A stretch of 64,000 nucleotides of DNA from Pyrinomonadaceae bacterium (lineage in GTDB: Bacteria; Acidobacteriota; Blastocatellia; Pyrinomonadales; Pyrinomonadaceae). The translations under genes were made by a program, and so were the position numbers. The DNA lies in contig JAVEDE010000076.1 of NCBI GenBank assembly GCA_030841105.1, forward strand, positions 62,001 through 126,000, given 5' to 3'. Shown here piece by piece: positions 56,892 through 64,000 of this stretch. Position 1 is the stretch's first letter. Every line of letters starts with the position of its first letter. The notes beneath the pieces were generated by a model. It was not told where the DNA came from. It was given only the letters and a program-made list of their open reading frames with translations, and made no database searches.

Positions 56892-57452
56892 CTAGACGCT
56901 CAGGATTTCCTGCTCCTTGGTCTTCGCCAGTTCGTCTACTTTGCCGATGTACGAGTTGGTCAGCTTCTGAACTTCTTCCAGCCCGTCGCGCTCGTTGTCT
57001 TCGGAGATCGTCTTGTCCTTGAGCATCTTCTTGAGCCGCTCGTTGGCGTCGCGCCGGATGTTGCGGATGGCCGTGCGGTGCTCCTCCGCGAACTCGTGCA
57101 CCTGCTTCGCCAACTGCTTGCGCCGCTCTTCCGTCAACGCCGGGATCGGCACGCGCACCATCTTGCCGTCGTTCGACGGGTTCAGGCCGAGGTCGGCCGT
57201 GCGGATCGCCTTCTCGATAGCGTTGAGTTGCGACACGTCCCACGGCTGCACGGCGAGCATCTGCGCGTCGGGCACGCTGATCGAGGCCATCTGATTGAGC
57301 GGCGTCGGCGTGCCGTAATAATCAACCACGACCGGATCGAGCAGCGTCACCACCGCGCGCCCCGTGCGGACGCTCGACAGCCTCCGCCGCAAATCCTCTA
57401 TAGACGCCTCCATGCGCGGCCGCGTCTCTTTAATCACATCTTTCTCGCTCAT
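56892..57452 (-). CDS. frr: Ribosome-recycling factor
   Basis: RRF splits post-termination ribosomes together with EF-G. The 186-aa protein is full length. Motifs include SIEDLRRRLSSVRTGRAVVT, LLDPVVVDYYGTPTPLNQMA and the C-terminal EDNERDGLEEVQKLTNSYIG. The ORF track runs 24 codons too far upstream into the repeat; ATG 57452 has GGAGAA 7 bp upstream. Last gene of the rplM-rpsI-rpsB-tsf-pyrH-frr series. Confidence 0.97.
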   Translation of the reverse strand: MSEKDVIKETRPRMEASIEDLRRRLSSVRTGRAVVTLLDPVVVDYYGTPTPLNQMASISVPDAQMLAVQPWDVSQLNAIEKAIRTADLGLNPSNDGKMVRVPIPALTEERRKQLAKQVHEFAEEHRTAIRNIRRDANERLKKMLKDKTISEDNERDGLEEVQKLTNSYIGKVDELAKTKEQEILSV

Positions 57453-57463
57453 CTGTTTTCTCC

Positions 57464-57538
57464 GTGACAGGCAACAAGTGACGGGTGACAGGAAAGACAA
57501 GGCTTTAATCTTGTCACCTGTCACCCGTCACTTGTCAC
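57464..57538. repeat. Heptamer palindrome between pyrH and frr
   Basis: GTGACAG-GCAACAA-GTGACGG-GTGACAG and the complement of GTGACAA-GTGACGG-GTGACAG-GTGACAA. The pyrH stop codon (TGA on minus) is inside the outer unit. Confidence 0.9.
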
Positions 57539-58302
57539 TGCTTTTCTTGTCTCTCCATGCAGACGGTCGTACCGACGCCGACCTCGCCCATGACGACACG
57601 CATGATGTTGCCGGAGTTGCGCATGTTGAAGACGACGATGGGCAGGCGGTTGTCCATGCACAGCGAGATGGCCGAAGCGTCCATCACTTGCAAGCGTTGC
57701 TCCAACACTTCCTGATACGTGATGCAGTCGTAGCGCGTGGCCGTCGCGTCCTTCATCGGGTCGGCGTTGTAGATGCCTTCGACCTTCGTCGCCTTCAAGA
57801 TCACTTCGGCCTTAATCTCTAACGCGCGCAGGGCGGCGGCCGAGTCAGTCGTGAAATAAGGGTTGCCCGTGCCGCCCGCGAAGATGACGACGCGCCGCTT
57901 CTCCAAGTGGCGCACGGCGCGGCGGCGGATGAACGGCTCGGCCACTTCCGGGATGTTCAAGGCGGACAGGATGCGCGTGTGGACGCCCGCCGTCTCCAAC
58001 GCGTCTTGCAGCACACAGGCGTTCATCACGGTCGCGAGCATGCCGATGTAATCCGCGCTCGAACGATCCATGTTGCCCGCGCTTTTCGAGACACCGCGAA
58101 AGATGTTGCCGCCGCCGACGACAATCGCCACCTCGACGCCGCGGTCGTGGACGGCCTTGACCTCTTCGGCCACCCCGCGCGCCGTGTCCACGTCCACGCC
58201 GTAGTTCTGCGCGCCCATCAAAGCCTCACCGGAGATTTTTAAGAGTATCCGGCGATAGACGGGCGCGGGCGAATTGGTGGTTTGTGCTTCGACTGTGCTC
58301 AT
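57535..58302 (-). CDS. pyrH: Uridylate (UMP) kinase
   Basis: Bacterial hexameric UMP kinase, converting UMP to UDP with ATP; it belongs to the amino-acid-kinase fold. Motifs: [73 protein letters not shown] and [20 protein letters not shown] 58302 gives 255 aa with a short Thr/Ala N-terminal tail; the track start is a TTG further upstream. Standard gene order tsf-pyrH-frr. Confidence 0.96.
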   Translation of the reverse strand: MSTVEAQTTNSPAPVYRRILLKISGEALMGAQNYGVDVDTARGVAEEVKAVHDRGVEVAIVVGGGNIFRGVSKSAGNMDRSSADYIGMLATVMNACVLQDALETAGVHTRILSALNIPEVAEPFIRRRAVRHLEKRRVVIFAGGTGNPYFTTDSAAALRALEIKAEVILKATKVEGIYNADPMKDATATRYDCITYQEVLEQRLQVMDASAISLCMDNRLPIVVFNMRNSGNIMRVVMGEVGVGTTVCMERQEKQ

Positions 58303-58316
58303 CACGAACCCATTCA

Positions 58317-58402
58317 ATTGCGGATTGCGGAATTCCGACTGCGGATTAGAAAGACAGTTGCTTTACTAATTCGCAGTCGGAATTCCGCACTCCGCAATCT
58401 AA
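58317..58402. repeat. Palindrome of ATTGCGG words between tsf and pyrH
   Basis: ATTGCGG-ATTGCGG-AATTCCG-ACTGCGG-ATTAG on the left and CTAATTCGCAGTCGGAATTCCGCACTCCGCAATCTAA on the right. The two arms pair over about 34 bases with few mismatches. The same design as the GTGACAA elements with a different word. Confidence 0.9.
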
Positions 58403-58403
58403 C

Positions 58404-59072
<669 letters not shown>

Positions 59073-59176
59073 GATTGCTCTCCTGATTGCTCTATTCAAA
59101 GTAAAGCGCAGCCCGGCGGGGTGTCCGCTGTTGGAGGCTGCGCTCGCCGAAAAATCGAATCTTGAACTGTGAAAAC

Positions 59177-60268
59177 TTACTTCGCCGCGCCGACCGACTC
59201 CGCGCCCTTCTCCTGTTCGGCGGACGACTGGCCGCGCACTTCGCTCTCGTCCGAACCGCCGCCCGTCGCGCCGCGAACGGGCGCGCCCGTGCCTTCGGCC
59301 GGGTGATCGCCGACGCTGTCCGGCTGTTGACCCGTCTTGCCGAACCCGATGTTGCCGGCGACGGACACTTGCGTCTCCGTGGAAGGCGCGCTCGCGCCCA
59401 TGTCGGTGAAGTTCTTCGCTTCGAGGCCGGGGTCGCGCGCCGTCGTGATGGACGAAGTGCCGTCGCCGCTCGCGCTCAGTGAATTGCGTGTGCCCGTGTC
59501 GGAGGTCGCGCTGCTACCGCCGGTCGCTCCTGCGCCCGCGTCAACTTCCGCGCCGTCGTCGTCCGCGGCCTTTGAGCGCATCTCCTGACCTTCGACGACC
59601 GCATCGGCGATACGTGAGGCGAAGAGACGCACGGCGCGCAGGGCGTCGTCGTTGCCGGGGATGATGTAGTCAATGCCTTCGGGCGAACAGTTGGTGTCCA
59701 CGACGGCGATGACGGGGATGCCGAGGCGGTTCGCTTCCGCGACCGCGATCTCTTCCTTGCGCACGTCAATGATGAACAAGGCGTCGGGCAGGCGCGTCAT
59801 GTTCTTGATGCCGGAGAGGTTCTTCTCCAAAGTCTCGCGCTCGCGGTCGAGCTTGATGCGCTCCTTCTTGGTGAGCATCTCGTAGCGGCCGTCCGTCTGC
59901 ATCGCTTCGAGGTCGCGCAGGCGTTTGATGGACTTCTGCACGGTCTGGAAGTTCGTGAGCAGGCCGCCGAGCCAGCGCTGGTTGATGTAGTACTGGTTGG
60001 CGCGCGAGGCTTCTTCGCGGATGGCGTCCTGCGCCTGTCGTTTCGTGCCGACGAAGAGGATGGTGCGGCCACGATCTTCCGAAGCCATGTTCGTGACGAA
60101 CCCGATGGCCTCGCGGAACATCTTCTGGGTCTTTTGCAGGTCAATAATGTTAATGCCGTTGCGCTCGCCGAAAATGTATTCCTTCATCTTCGGGTTCCAA
60201 CGCCTGACTTGATGGCCGAAGTGGACGCCGGCCTCCAAGAGTTCTTTCATCGTTACCGTGACTGCCAA
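59177..60268 (-). CDS. rpsB: 30S ribosomal protein S2 (uS2) with long C-terminal extension
   Basis: The first ~230 residues are canonical uS2: [20 protein letters not shown], the coiled-coil region, and [20 protein letters not shown] with [21 protein letters not shown]. coli S2 has 241 residues; here a ~130-residue Ala/Gly/Ser/Thr/Asp-rich tail follows, ending in [15 protein letters not shown]. The start is TTG 60268 with AAGGAGG 8 bp upstream, giving [11 protein letters not shown], which matches the normal S2 N-terminus. Followed by tsf. Confidence 0.96.
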   Translation of the reverse strand: MAVTVTMKELLEAGVHFGHQVRRWNPKMKEYIFGERNGINIIDLQKTQKMFREAIGFVTNMASEDRGRTILFVGTKRQAQDAIREEASRANQYYINQRWLGGLLTNFQTVQKSIKRLRDLEAMQTDGRYEMLTKKERIKLDRERETLEKNLSGIKNMTRLPDALFIIDVRKEEIAVAEANRLGIPVIAVVDTNCSPEGIDYIIPGNDDALRAVRLFASRIADAVVEGQEMRSKAADDDGAEVDAGAGATGGSSATSDTGTRNSLSASGDGTSSITTARDPGLEAKNFTDMGASAPSTETQVSVAGNIGFGKTGQQPDSVGDHPAEGTGAPVRGATGGGSDESEVRGQSSAEQEKGAESVGAAK

Positions 60269-60372
60269 AAGTGAGCCTCCTTAGGTGATTGGTTTAATGT
60301 GCTCGCCGCGCCCGTTTGCCATCTCCCGCAGGGGAGCGGAACCAACCCGGACACGACAATGGATTGACGACA

Positions 60373-60447
60373 GTGAAAAGTAACGAGAGACGAGTGACAA
60401 GTTGAAACGAGATTTTCTCTCGTCACTTGTCACTCGCCACCCGTCAC
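60373..60447. repeat. Degenerate heptamer palindrome between rpsI and rpsB
   Basis: GTGAAAA-GTAACGA-GAGACGA-GTGACAA-GTTGAAACGAGA and the complement of GTGACGG-GTGGCGA-GTGACAA-GTGACGA-GAGA. More diverged than the copies in the BMC locus. Confidence 0.85.
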
Positions 60448-60454
60448 TGAATTT

Positions 60455-60847
60455 TTAACGTTTCGAGAACTGGAAGCGCTTGCGTGCGCCCTTCTGCCCG
60501 TACTTCTTGCGTTCCTTGATGCGCGGGTCGCGGGTGACGAGACCGGCCTGTTTCAAGGCGGGGCGGAGGTCGGAGTTGAACACCATCAGGGCGCGCGTGA
60601 TGCCGTGGCGGATCGCACCGGCCTGTCCGGCCGGGCCGCCGCCCGCGACGTTGACGAGGATGTCGAACTTGCTGCCCGTCTCGGTCAACTGCAAGGGCTG
60701 GCGGATGACCATGCGCAACGCCTGGTTCGGGAAATATTGATCGAAGCCTTTTTTGTTGACCAGAATCTCGCCCGTGCCGGGGCGCAGGTAGACGCGCGCC
60801 GTCGAAGTCTTGCGCCGTCCCGTTCCGTAATACTGAATGTCAGCCAC
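60455..60847 (-). CDS. rpsI: 30S ribosomal protein S9 (uS9)
   Basis: Full-length 130-aa uS9. Signature parts: [20 protein letters not shown], the [19 protein letters not shown] loop and the basic C-terminal tail [16 protein letters not shown], whose last Arg contacts P-site tRNA. It follows rplM after 36 bp, the usual rplM-rpsI pair. Confidence 0.98.
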   Translation of the reverse strand: MADIQYYGTGRRKTSTARVYLRPGTGEILVNKKGFDQYFPNQALRMVIRQPLQLTETGSKFDILVNVAGGGPAGQAGAIRHGITRALMVFNSDLRPALKQAGLVTRDPRIKERKKYGQKGARKRFQFSKR

Positions 60848-60883
60848 GTTGTTTCGTCCTTAAAATCTGAAAAGGTGTTGAGC

Positions 60884-61351
60884 CTACTGGTGCTGTTGCT
60901 GCTGCGCGGCGCGCGGGTCGAGCGTGAGCGGTTCGGGTTTCTGCGCCGCGTGCCGGTGGTTGGCGTCCGCGTAGACTTTGAGTTTCTTGCCCATCGCACG
61001 CCCCAGCTTGTTCTTCGGGAGCATGCCGCGCACGGCGAGTTCGATGACGCGCTCCGGGTGCTTCGCGAATTGATCTTTGACGCCGATTTCGCGCAGGCCG
61101 CCCGGATAGAGCGTGTGATGGCGGTAGACTTTCTGCTCGGCCTTCGAGCCTTTGAAGACAGCCTGCCGCGCGTTGATGACGATGACGTGATCGCCCATGT
61201 CCATGAACGGCGTCCACTGCGGGTTGTTCTTGCCCGACAGCACGCGCGCCACTTCCGTGGCTAACCGCCCGACCGTCTGCCCCGCCGCATCCACGACGTA
61301 CCATTTGCGTTTTTCTGCGAGACCCTGCCCGCTCGGAAAGTATGTTGACAT
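60884..61351 (-). CDS. rplM: 50S ribosomal protein L13 (uL13)
   Basis: uL13 of 155 aa from ATG 61351 ([20 protein letters not shown]); the track start is 24 codons early and lies in the promoter-proximal leader. Motifs [40 protein letters not shown] and [20 protein letters not shown] are typical. A short extra tail (RAAQQQQHQ) follows the normal end. First gene of the operon. Confidence 0.97.
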   Translation of the reverse strand: MSTYFPSGQGLAEKRKWYVVDAAGQTVGRLATEVARVLSGKNNPQWTPFMDMGDHVIVINARQAVFKGSKAEQKVYRHHTLYPGGLREIGVKDQFAKHPERVIELAVRGMLPKNKLGRAMGKKLKVYADANHRHAAQKPEPLTLDPRAAQQQQHQ

Positions 61352-61393
61352 AGATAACTCTCTCGGAAAATAGCGTCTGAAACGCGAACGAGT

Positions 61394-61423
61394 AGAATAC
61401 TTAACGGGGCGGAAAATTGTCAA
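61394..61423 (-). promoter_or_regulatory. Sigma70 promoter of the rplM operon
   Basis: Minus-strand TTGACA (61418-61423), 18-bp spacer, TATTCT (61394-61399), about 40 bp before the rplM start codon. No other strong promoter is visible before rpsB. Confidence 0.75.
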
Positions 61424-61594
61424 GCCGGAGCGGGGAGTTAAGTGCGTGAGGCGCGACGATTTGCCGCGAGATTTGCCCGCGACAAGGACGGCGAACTCGT
61501 GTATTATCTCCGCCCATACTCACGGGGTCATACGGGCAACATCCGGCGCAATTTCGGAAGAGCGCCCCTTTTCACAAAATAAGGAGAAACGATT

Positions 61595-62161
61595 ATGCGA
61601 AGAATACAGACGATTGTGGCTGCGTTGTGCCTCATCATGGCGATGGCCGCGGGCGCACAGGCGCAGAACAGCTACAGTTCGGGAACGATGGGGGTGGGGA
61701 CGGGGCAGAAGTCGCTCTACGACCGCCTCGGCGGGCTGGATGCGATCAAGGCGGTCATCGGCGAGTTCGCCTCGCGCGTGCTGGCCGACGAACGCATCAA
61801 CAAGAAGTTCGTCAAGACCGACGCCACGCGCCTGACACACTGCCTCGTCGAGCAGGTGTGCGCGGCGACGGGCGGCCCGTGCGTCTACACGTGCAACAGC
61901 ATGAAGAAGTCGCACAAGAACATGAAGGTGACCGAAGGCGAGTTCAACGCGCTCGTCGAGGACTTGGTGGCCGCGCTCGACAAGTTCAACGTGCCGGCGA
62001 CCGAGAAGAACGAGTTGCTTGGCGCGCTGGCCGGGATGAAGGGCGACATCGTGGAAGTCCCCGGTAGCGCGACGGGCACGCCGCTGCCGCCCAACTTCAA
62101 ACCCGCCAAGCCGCTGCCGAAGGCGAAAACCGCCGCTGGCCCGGCCAAGAAGAAGGGCTAG
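61595..62161 (+). CDS. Exported group I truncated hemoglobin
   Basis: Residues 1-24 form a signal peptide ([18 protein letters not shown]), so the globin acts outside the cytoplasm. The globin domain (about 38-155) has the group I features: [20 protein letters not shown], the [20 protein letters not shown] segment with the proximal His, and [20 protein letters not shown]. The ~30-residue tail is Lys/Pro/Ala-rich. It may bind O2 or NO or serve redox chemistry in the periplasm. It stands alone with AAGGAGAAACG before ATG 61595. Most truncated globins are cytosolic. Confidence 0.9.
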   Translation: MRRIQTIVAALCLIMAMAAGAQAQNSYSSGTMGVGTGQKSLYDRLGGLDAIKAVIGEFASRVLADERINKKFVKTDATRLTHCLVEQVCAATGGPCVYTCNSMKKSHKNMKVTEGEFNALVEDLVAALDKFNVPATEKNELLGALAGMKGDIVEVPGSATGTPLPPNFKPAKPLPKAKTAAGPAKKKG

Positions 62162-62230
62162 TAAACCGCGTCGCACCGTCGCGCGTGGCTCTCCCACGCG
62201 TGCAGACAAGAGGGCAGGCGCGAAGCCCCT

Positions 62231-62306
62231 GCTTCACGGCTCTGTCAACTAATGCCGCTTCGCGGCTCTGGCAACTGCCGCCGCTTCGCGGTTCGGTGTC
62301 GGCAAA
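62231..62306. repeat. Three 26-bp direct repeats (GCTTCGCGGCTCTG type)
   Basis: GCTTCACGGCTCTGTCAACTAATGCC, GCTTCGCGGCTCTGGCAACTGCCGCC and GCTTCGCGGTTCGGTGTCGGC start at 62231, 62257 and 62283. They fill the gap after the globin gene and run into the terminator. Confidence 0.75.
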
Positions 62307-62354
62307 ACTAAAAGAGGCTCTCAGGTGCGACAACCTGAGAGCCTCTTTTAGTTT
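62304..62354. terminator. Bidirectional terminator between globin and M48 genes
   Basis: AAAACTAAAAGAGGCTCTCAGGT, loop GCGACA, then the perfect complement ending TTTTAGTTT. A 22-bp stem with A/T flanks on both sides suits both convergent genes. Confidence 0.9.
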
Positions 62355-62373
62355 CGAGCGGATGAAAACCGGC

Positions 62374-63567
62374 CTACGGCTTGTCGGCCGTGGGGTTCGG
62401 GTTGTCCGTGCCGCGTTTCAACTTGGGCGGCGCATCCTTCTGCGGGTCGGTGGTCGTGCCTGCGGGCGCGTCGGGCGGGGCGGGCGTGCGGCGTTTGAGC
62501 GTCGGGCGTCGCGGCCCTTCCTCGCCGCCGCCGATGTCGCCGGTGGTCGAGGCCTTCGCGTTCGACAGGCGCAGCAGGCGTCCCTTGACGCGCTGGAATT
62601 CCGACGTGCTCAGCACGTACTCCTCGCGCTCCGGGAAACGCCCGACCAGCACGCGCGACGCTTCGAGGCGTTCGATGGACTGCGGGTGCGACGAGAACGT
62701 CTTGGCGAGGAAGCCGGGCTTCTTCTTGTTCTTCGAGGCGAGTTTCTCAAACATCGTCGCCATCGCGTTCGGGTCGTAACCGGCGGCGTAGAGATACTGC
62801 GTGCCGAGCCGGTCGGCTTCCGTCTCCGCGCTGCGGCTGAACTTCGAGAAGAGAGCGGCGAGGCCGAGTCCCGCCGTGCTCTGGTAGATCAGGCCGGGGA
62901 TGCCGCCGAGGAAGATCGAACCGGCCATCGCCAGATTCTGCCAGAGGTTCGCCTTCGCGATGTTCTCCATCGCGTGGCGCGCGGCGACGTGCGCGATCTC
63001 GTGCGCCATCACGCCCGCGATCTCCGCTTCGTTGTCGGCGGCCAAGAGCAGACCCTTGTTGACGTAGAAGAAGCCGCCGGGCAGCGCGAAGGCGTTCACT
63101 TCGTCCGAGTCAATAACTTTGATGGTGAAGGGGATTTTCGCGTCCGAGTGGAGCACGACGTTCTGGCCGACGCGGTTGACGTACTCGGTGATGACGGGGT
63201 CGTCTATGAACTTCGCCTGCCGATCAACTTCCGCCGCCAGTTCGCGCCCGAAAGAGACTTCCTTCTCAATCGAACCGCTCATCGAGGCGATGAAGCCGCC
63301 GTTGATCTTGCGCTTGCCGATCTGGTTGGGGTCTTCGTCGGTCGAGAGCGGCTTGCCCTTGGTGGCCTCGGCCTTCTTCTTGGCGCTGGCGACCTCGGCG
63401 GCATCATCCCGATCCTGCTTCTCGGAGGCTTCTTTGGCCTTCTGTTCGGCGGCGGCCTTTTCGCCCGCAGAGGCCTGCTTCTGCGCGAGCGCGACGGACG
63501 AACTTCCGGCAAGCAGTGCCCAGACGAGCGCGAGCGCCGTGATGTTGCGTGAGAGTTGGTTGAACAT
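62374..63567 (-). CDS. Exported M48 family (Ste24/LoiP-like) metalloprotease
   Basis: A 397-aa zinc protease. It has a signal peptide (ITALALVWALLAGSSSVALA), an Ala/Lys/Glu-rich segment (about 32-80), then the M48 domain with ITEYVNRVGQNVVLHSDAKI, ALPGGFFYVNKGLLLAADNE and the zinc site VMAHEIAHVAARHAMEN. The third ligand Glu lies in the ETEADRLGTQYLYAAGYDPN region. The C-terminus (from about 340) is Pro/Arg/Thr-rich. Such enzymes degrade misfolded outer-membrane or periplasmic proteins. ATG 63567. Confidence 0.92.
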   Translation of the reverse strand: MFNQLSRNITALALVWALLAGSSSVALAQKQASAGEKAAAEQKAKEASEKQDRDDAAEVASAKKKAEATKGKPLSTDEDPNQIGKRKINGGFIASMSGSIEKEVSFGRELAAEVDRQAKFIDDPVITEYVNRVGQNVVLHSDAKIPFTIKVIDSDEVNAFALPGGFFYVNKGLLLAADNEAEIAGVMAHEIAHVAARHAMENIAKANLWQNLAMAGSIFLGGIPGLIYQSTAGLGLAALFSKFSRSAETEADRLGTQYLYAAGYDPNAMATMFEKLASKNKKKPGFLAKTFSSHPQSIERLEASRVLVGRFPEREEYVLSTSEFQRVKGRLLRLSNAKASTTGDIGGGEEGPRRPTLKRRTPAPPDAPAGTTTDPQKDAPPKLKRGTDNPNPTADKP

Positions 63568-63874
63568 GGCGGAAAATCTCCAGAATTTCGTCGAACTAAC
63601 GTTGGCCGCCGGGGAGTGTTGCTCATCCCTGCTGTCGGGCCGGTGTCGTCGAACATGTGTTCGTGCGACGTGAACTTGCTTGTGCGTCAGGGTCGCGCTT
63701 CAGGTCGTCGGGTGGCAACGGCTGGGGATGCGTTGCCCGCGGGTGGCATAAAGGCGCGTGAGTCTTTGATGCGGGCAGATGCGCAAGTGGTTGCGCACCC
63801 GTCTCCGGCCGTGCGCTCATGCGCCCGTCAAAGCTGTCAAAGTAACCCGCTGTCCGGTGGTTGTCGTCCGGCGC
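63568..63874 (-). other. Possible long structured 5' leader of the M48 gene
   Basis: If the promoter at 63875-63903 is used, the transcript has a ~300-nt leader. It contains small hairpins such as TGCGCAA-GTGG-TTGCGCA (63780-63797) and GGCAACG...CGTTGCC (63714-63737). No gene or known riboswitch is recognisable. Bases 63904-64000 show nothing I can name. Confidence 0.3.
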
Positions 63875-63903
63875 ATTATAGCAGCGCGGAGGTGAAATGT
63901 AGA
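63875..63903 (-). promoter_or_regulatory. Sigma70 promoter candidate for the M48 gene
   Basis: Minus-strand TCTACA (63898-63903), exactly 17-bp spacer, perfect TATAAT (63875-63880). Confidence 0.55.
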
Positions 63904-64000
63904 GTTTGTGTTACGGAGGGCGCGGGCAAAAGTATATTGATTGCGTCGCTTCCGGCGCGCGTGGTACAGTCGAAAGTGCCTTGCCTTCCCGCGCCGTGGC

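Overview
The window looks like a chromosomal contig from an Acidobacteriota bacterium, probably of the Blastocatellia type. The basis is the high-GC background, two tandem secreted VWFA proteins of the acidobacterial kind, a large TonB-dependent receptor with a carboxypeptidase-regulatory N-terminus, and a type IV pilus/type II secretion cluster whose secretin carries a cohesin-like tail. The phylum call is inference; no rRNA gene is present.

Layout. (1) About 1-13,200 is a lower-GC integrated island ending at the 3' end of a tRNA-Ala(CGC) gene. It carries a type I restriction-modification operon (hsdM-hsdS-hsdR plus a YgjP-like metallopeptidase), an unrecognised 446-aa protein divergent from hsdM, and a replication/integration module: two excisionase-like HTH proteins, a primase-helicase, a TubC-N-like small protein and a tyrosine integrase. 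The integrase's last codons double as a terminator hairpin for the tRNA. (2) 13.3-21.5 kb is core chromosome: AlaX-type editing protein, M61 peptidase, YegS-like lipid kinase, metallo-beta-lactamase-fold hydrolase, guaB and a RodZ-like protein. (3) 21.7-29.2 kb is a bacterial microcompartment (BMC) locus: two BMC-H shell proteins, one BMC-P vertex protein, a CoA-acylating aldehyde dehydrogenase with a long C-terminal extension, an ACT-domain protein with a possible cargo-targeting N-terminus, a zinc-ribbon membrane protein, a UPF0210/DUF711 protein and a POTRA-only exported protein. No known BMC signature enzyme, BMC-T, phosphotransacylase or alcohol dehydrogenase lies in the window. (4) 29.3-39.4 kb: two-component pair, acyl desaturase, TolC-like protein with an extra C-terminal domain, NTF2-fold protein, CorA, a small membrane protein and two VWFA proteins. 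(5) 39.9-48.5 kb: pilC/gspF, pilB/gspE, secretin, two pseudopilins and a PilM-like protein. (6) 48.5-56.8 kb: ECF sigma factor and anti-sigma factor, a polymer-forming-like membrane protein, a Gly-rich secreted protein, the TonB-dependent receptor and a LolA-like protein. (7) 56.9-61.4 kb: the translation operon rplM-rpsI-rpsB-tsf-pyrH-frr. (8) The end: a secreted truncated globin and a secreted M48 peptidase.

Overlaid on the high-GC part is a family of intergenic palindromes whose arms are built from seven-base words (GTGACAA/GTGACGA, GTGAATC, GGGAAAA/GGTAAAG, GTGAGCA, ATTGCGG). They sit between genes, often swallow the upstream stop codon, and in the BMC and pilus operons place a U-rich stretch without a Shine-Dalgarno sequence directly before the next start codon. 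With the BMC locus, these are the most unusual content of the window. All calls come from reading sequence and motifs; no database search was run.
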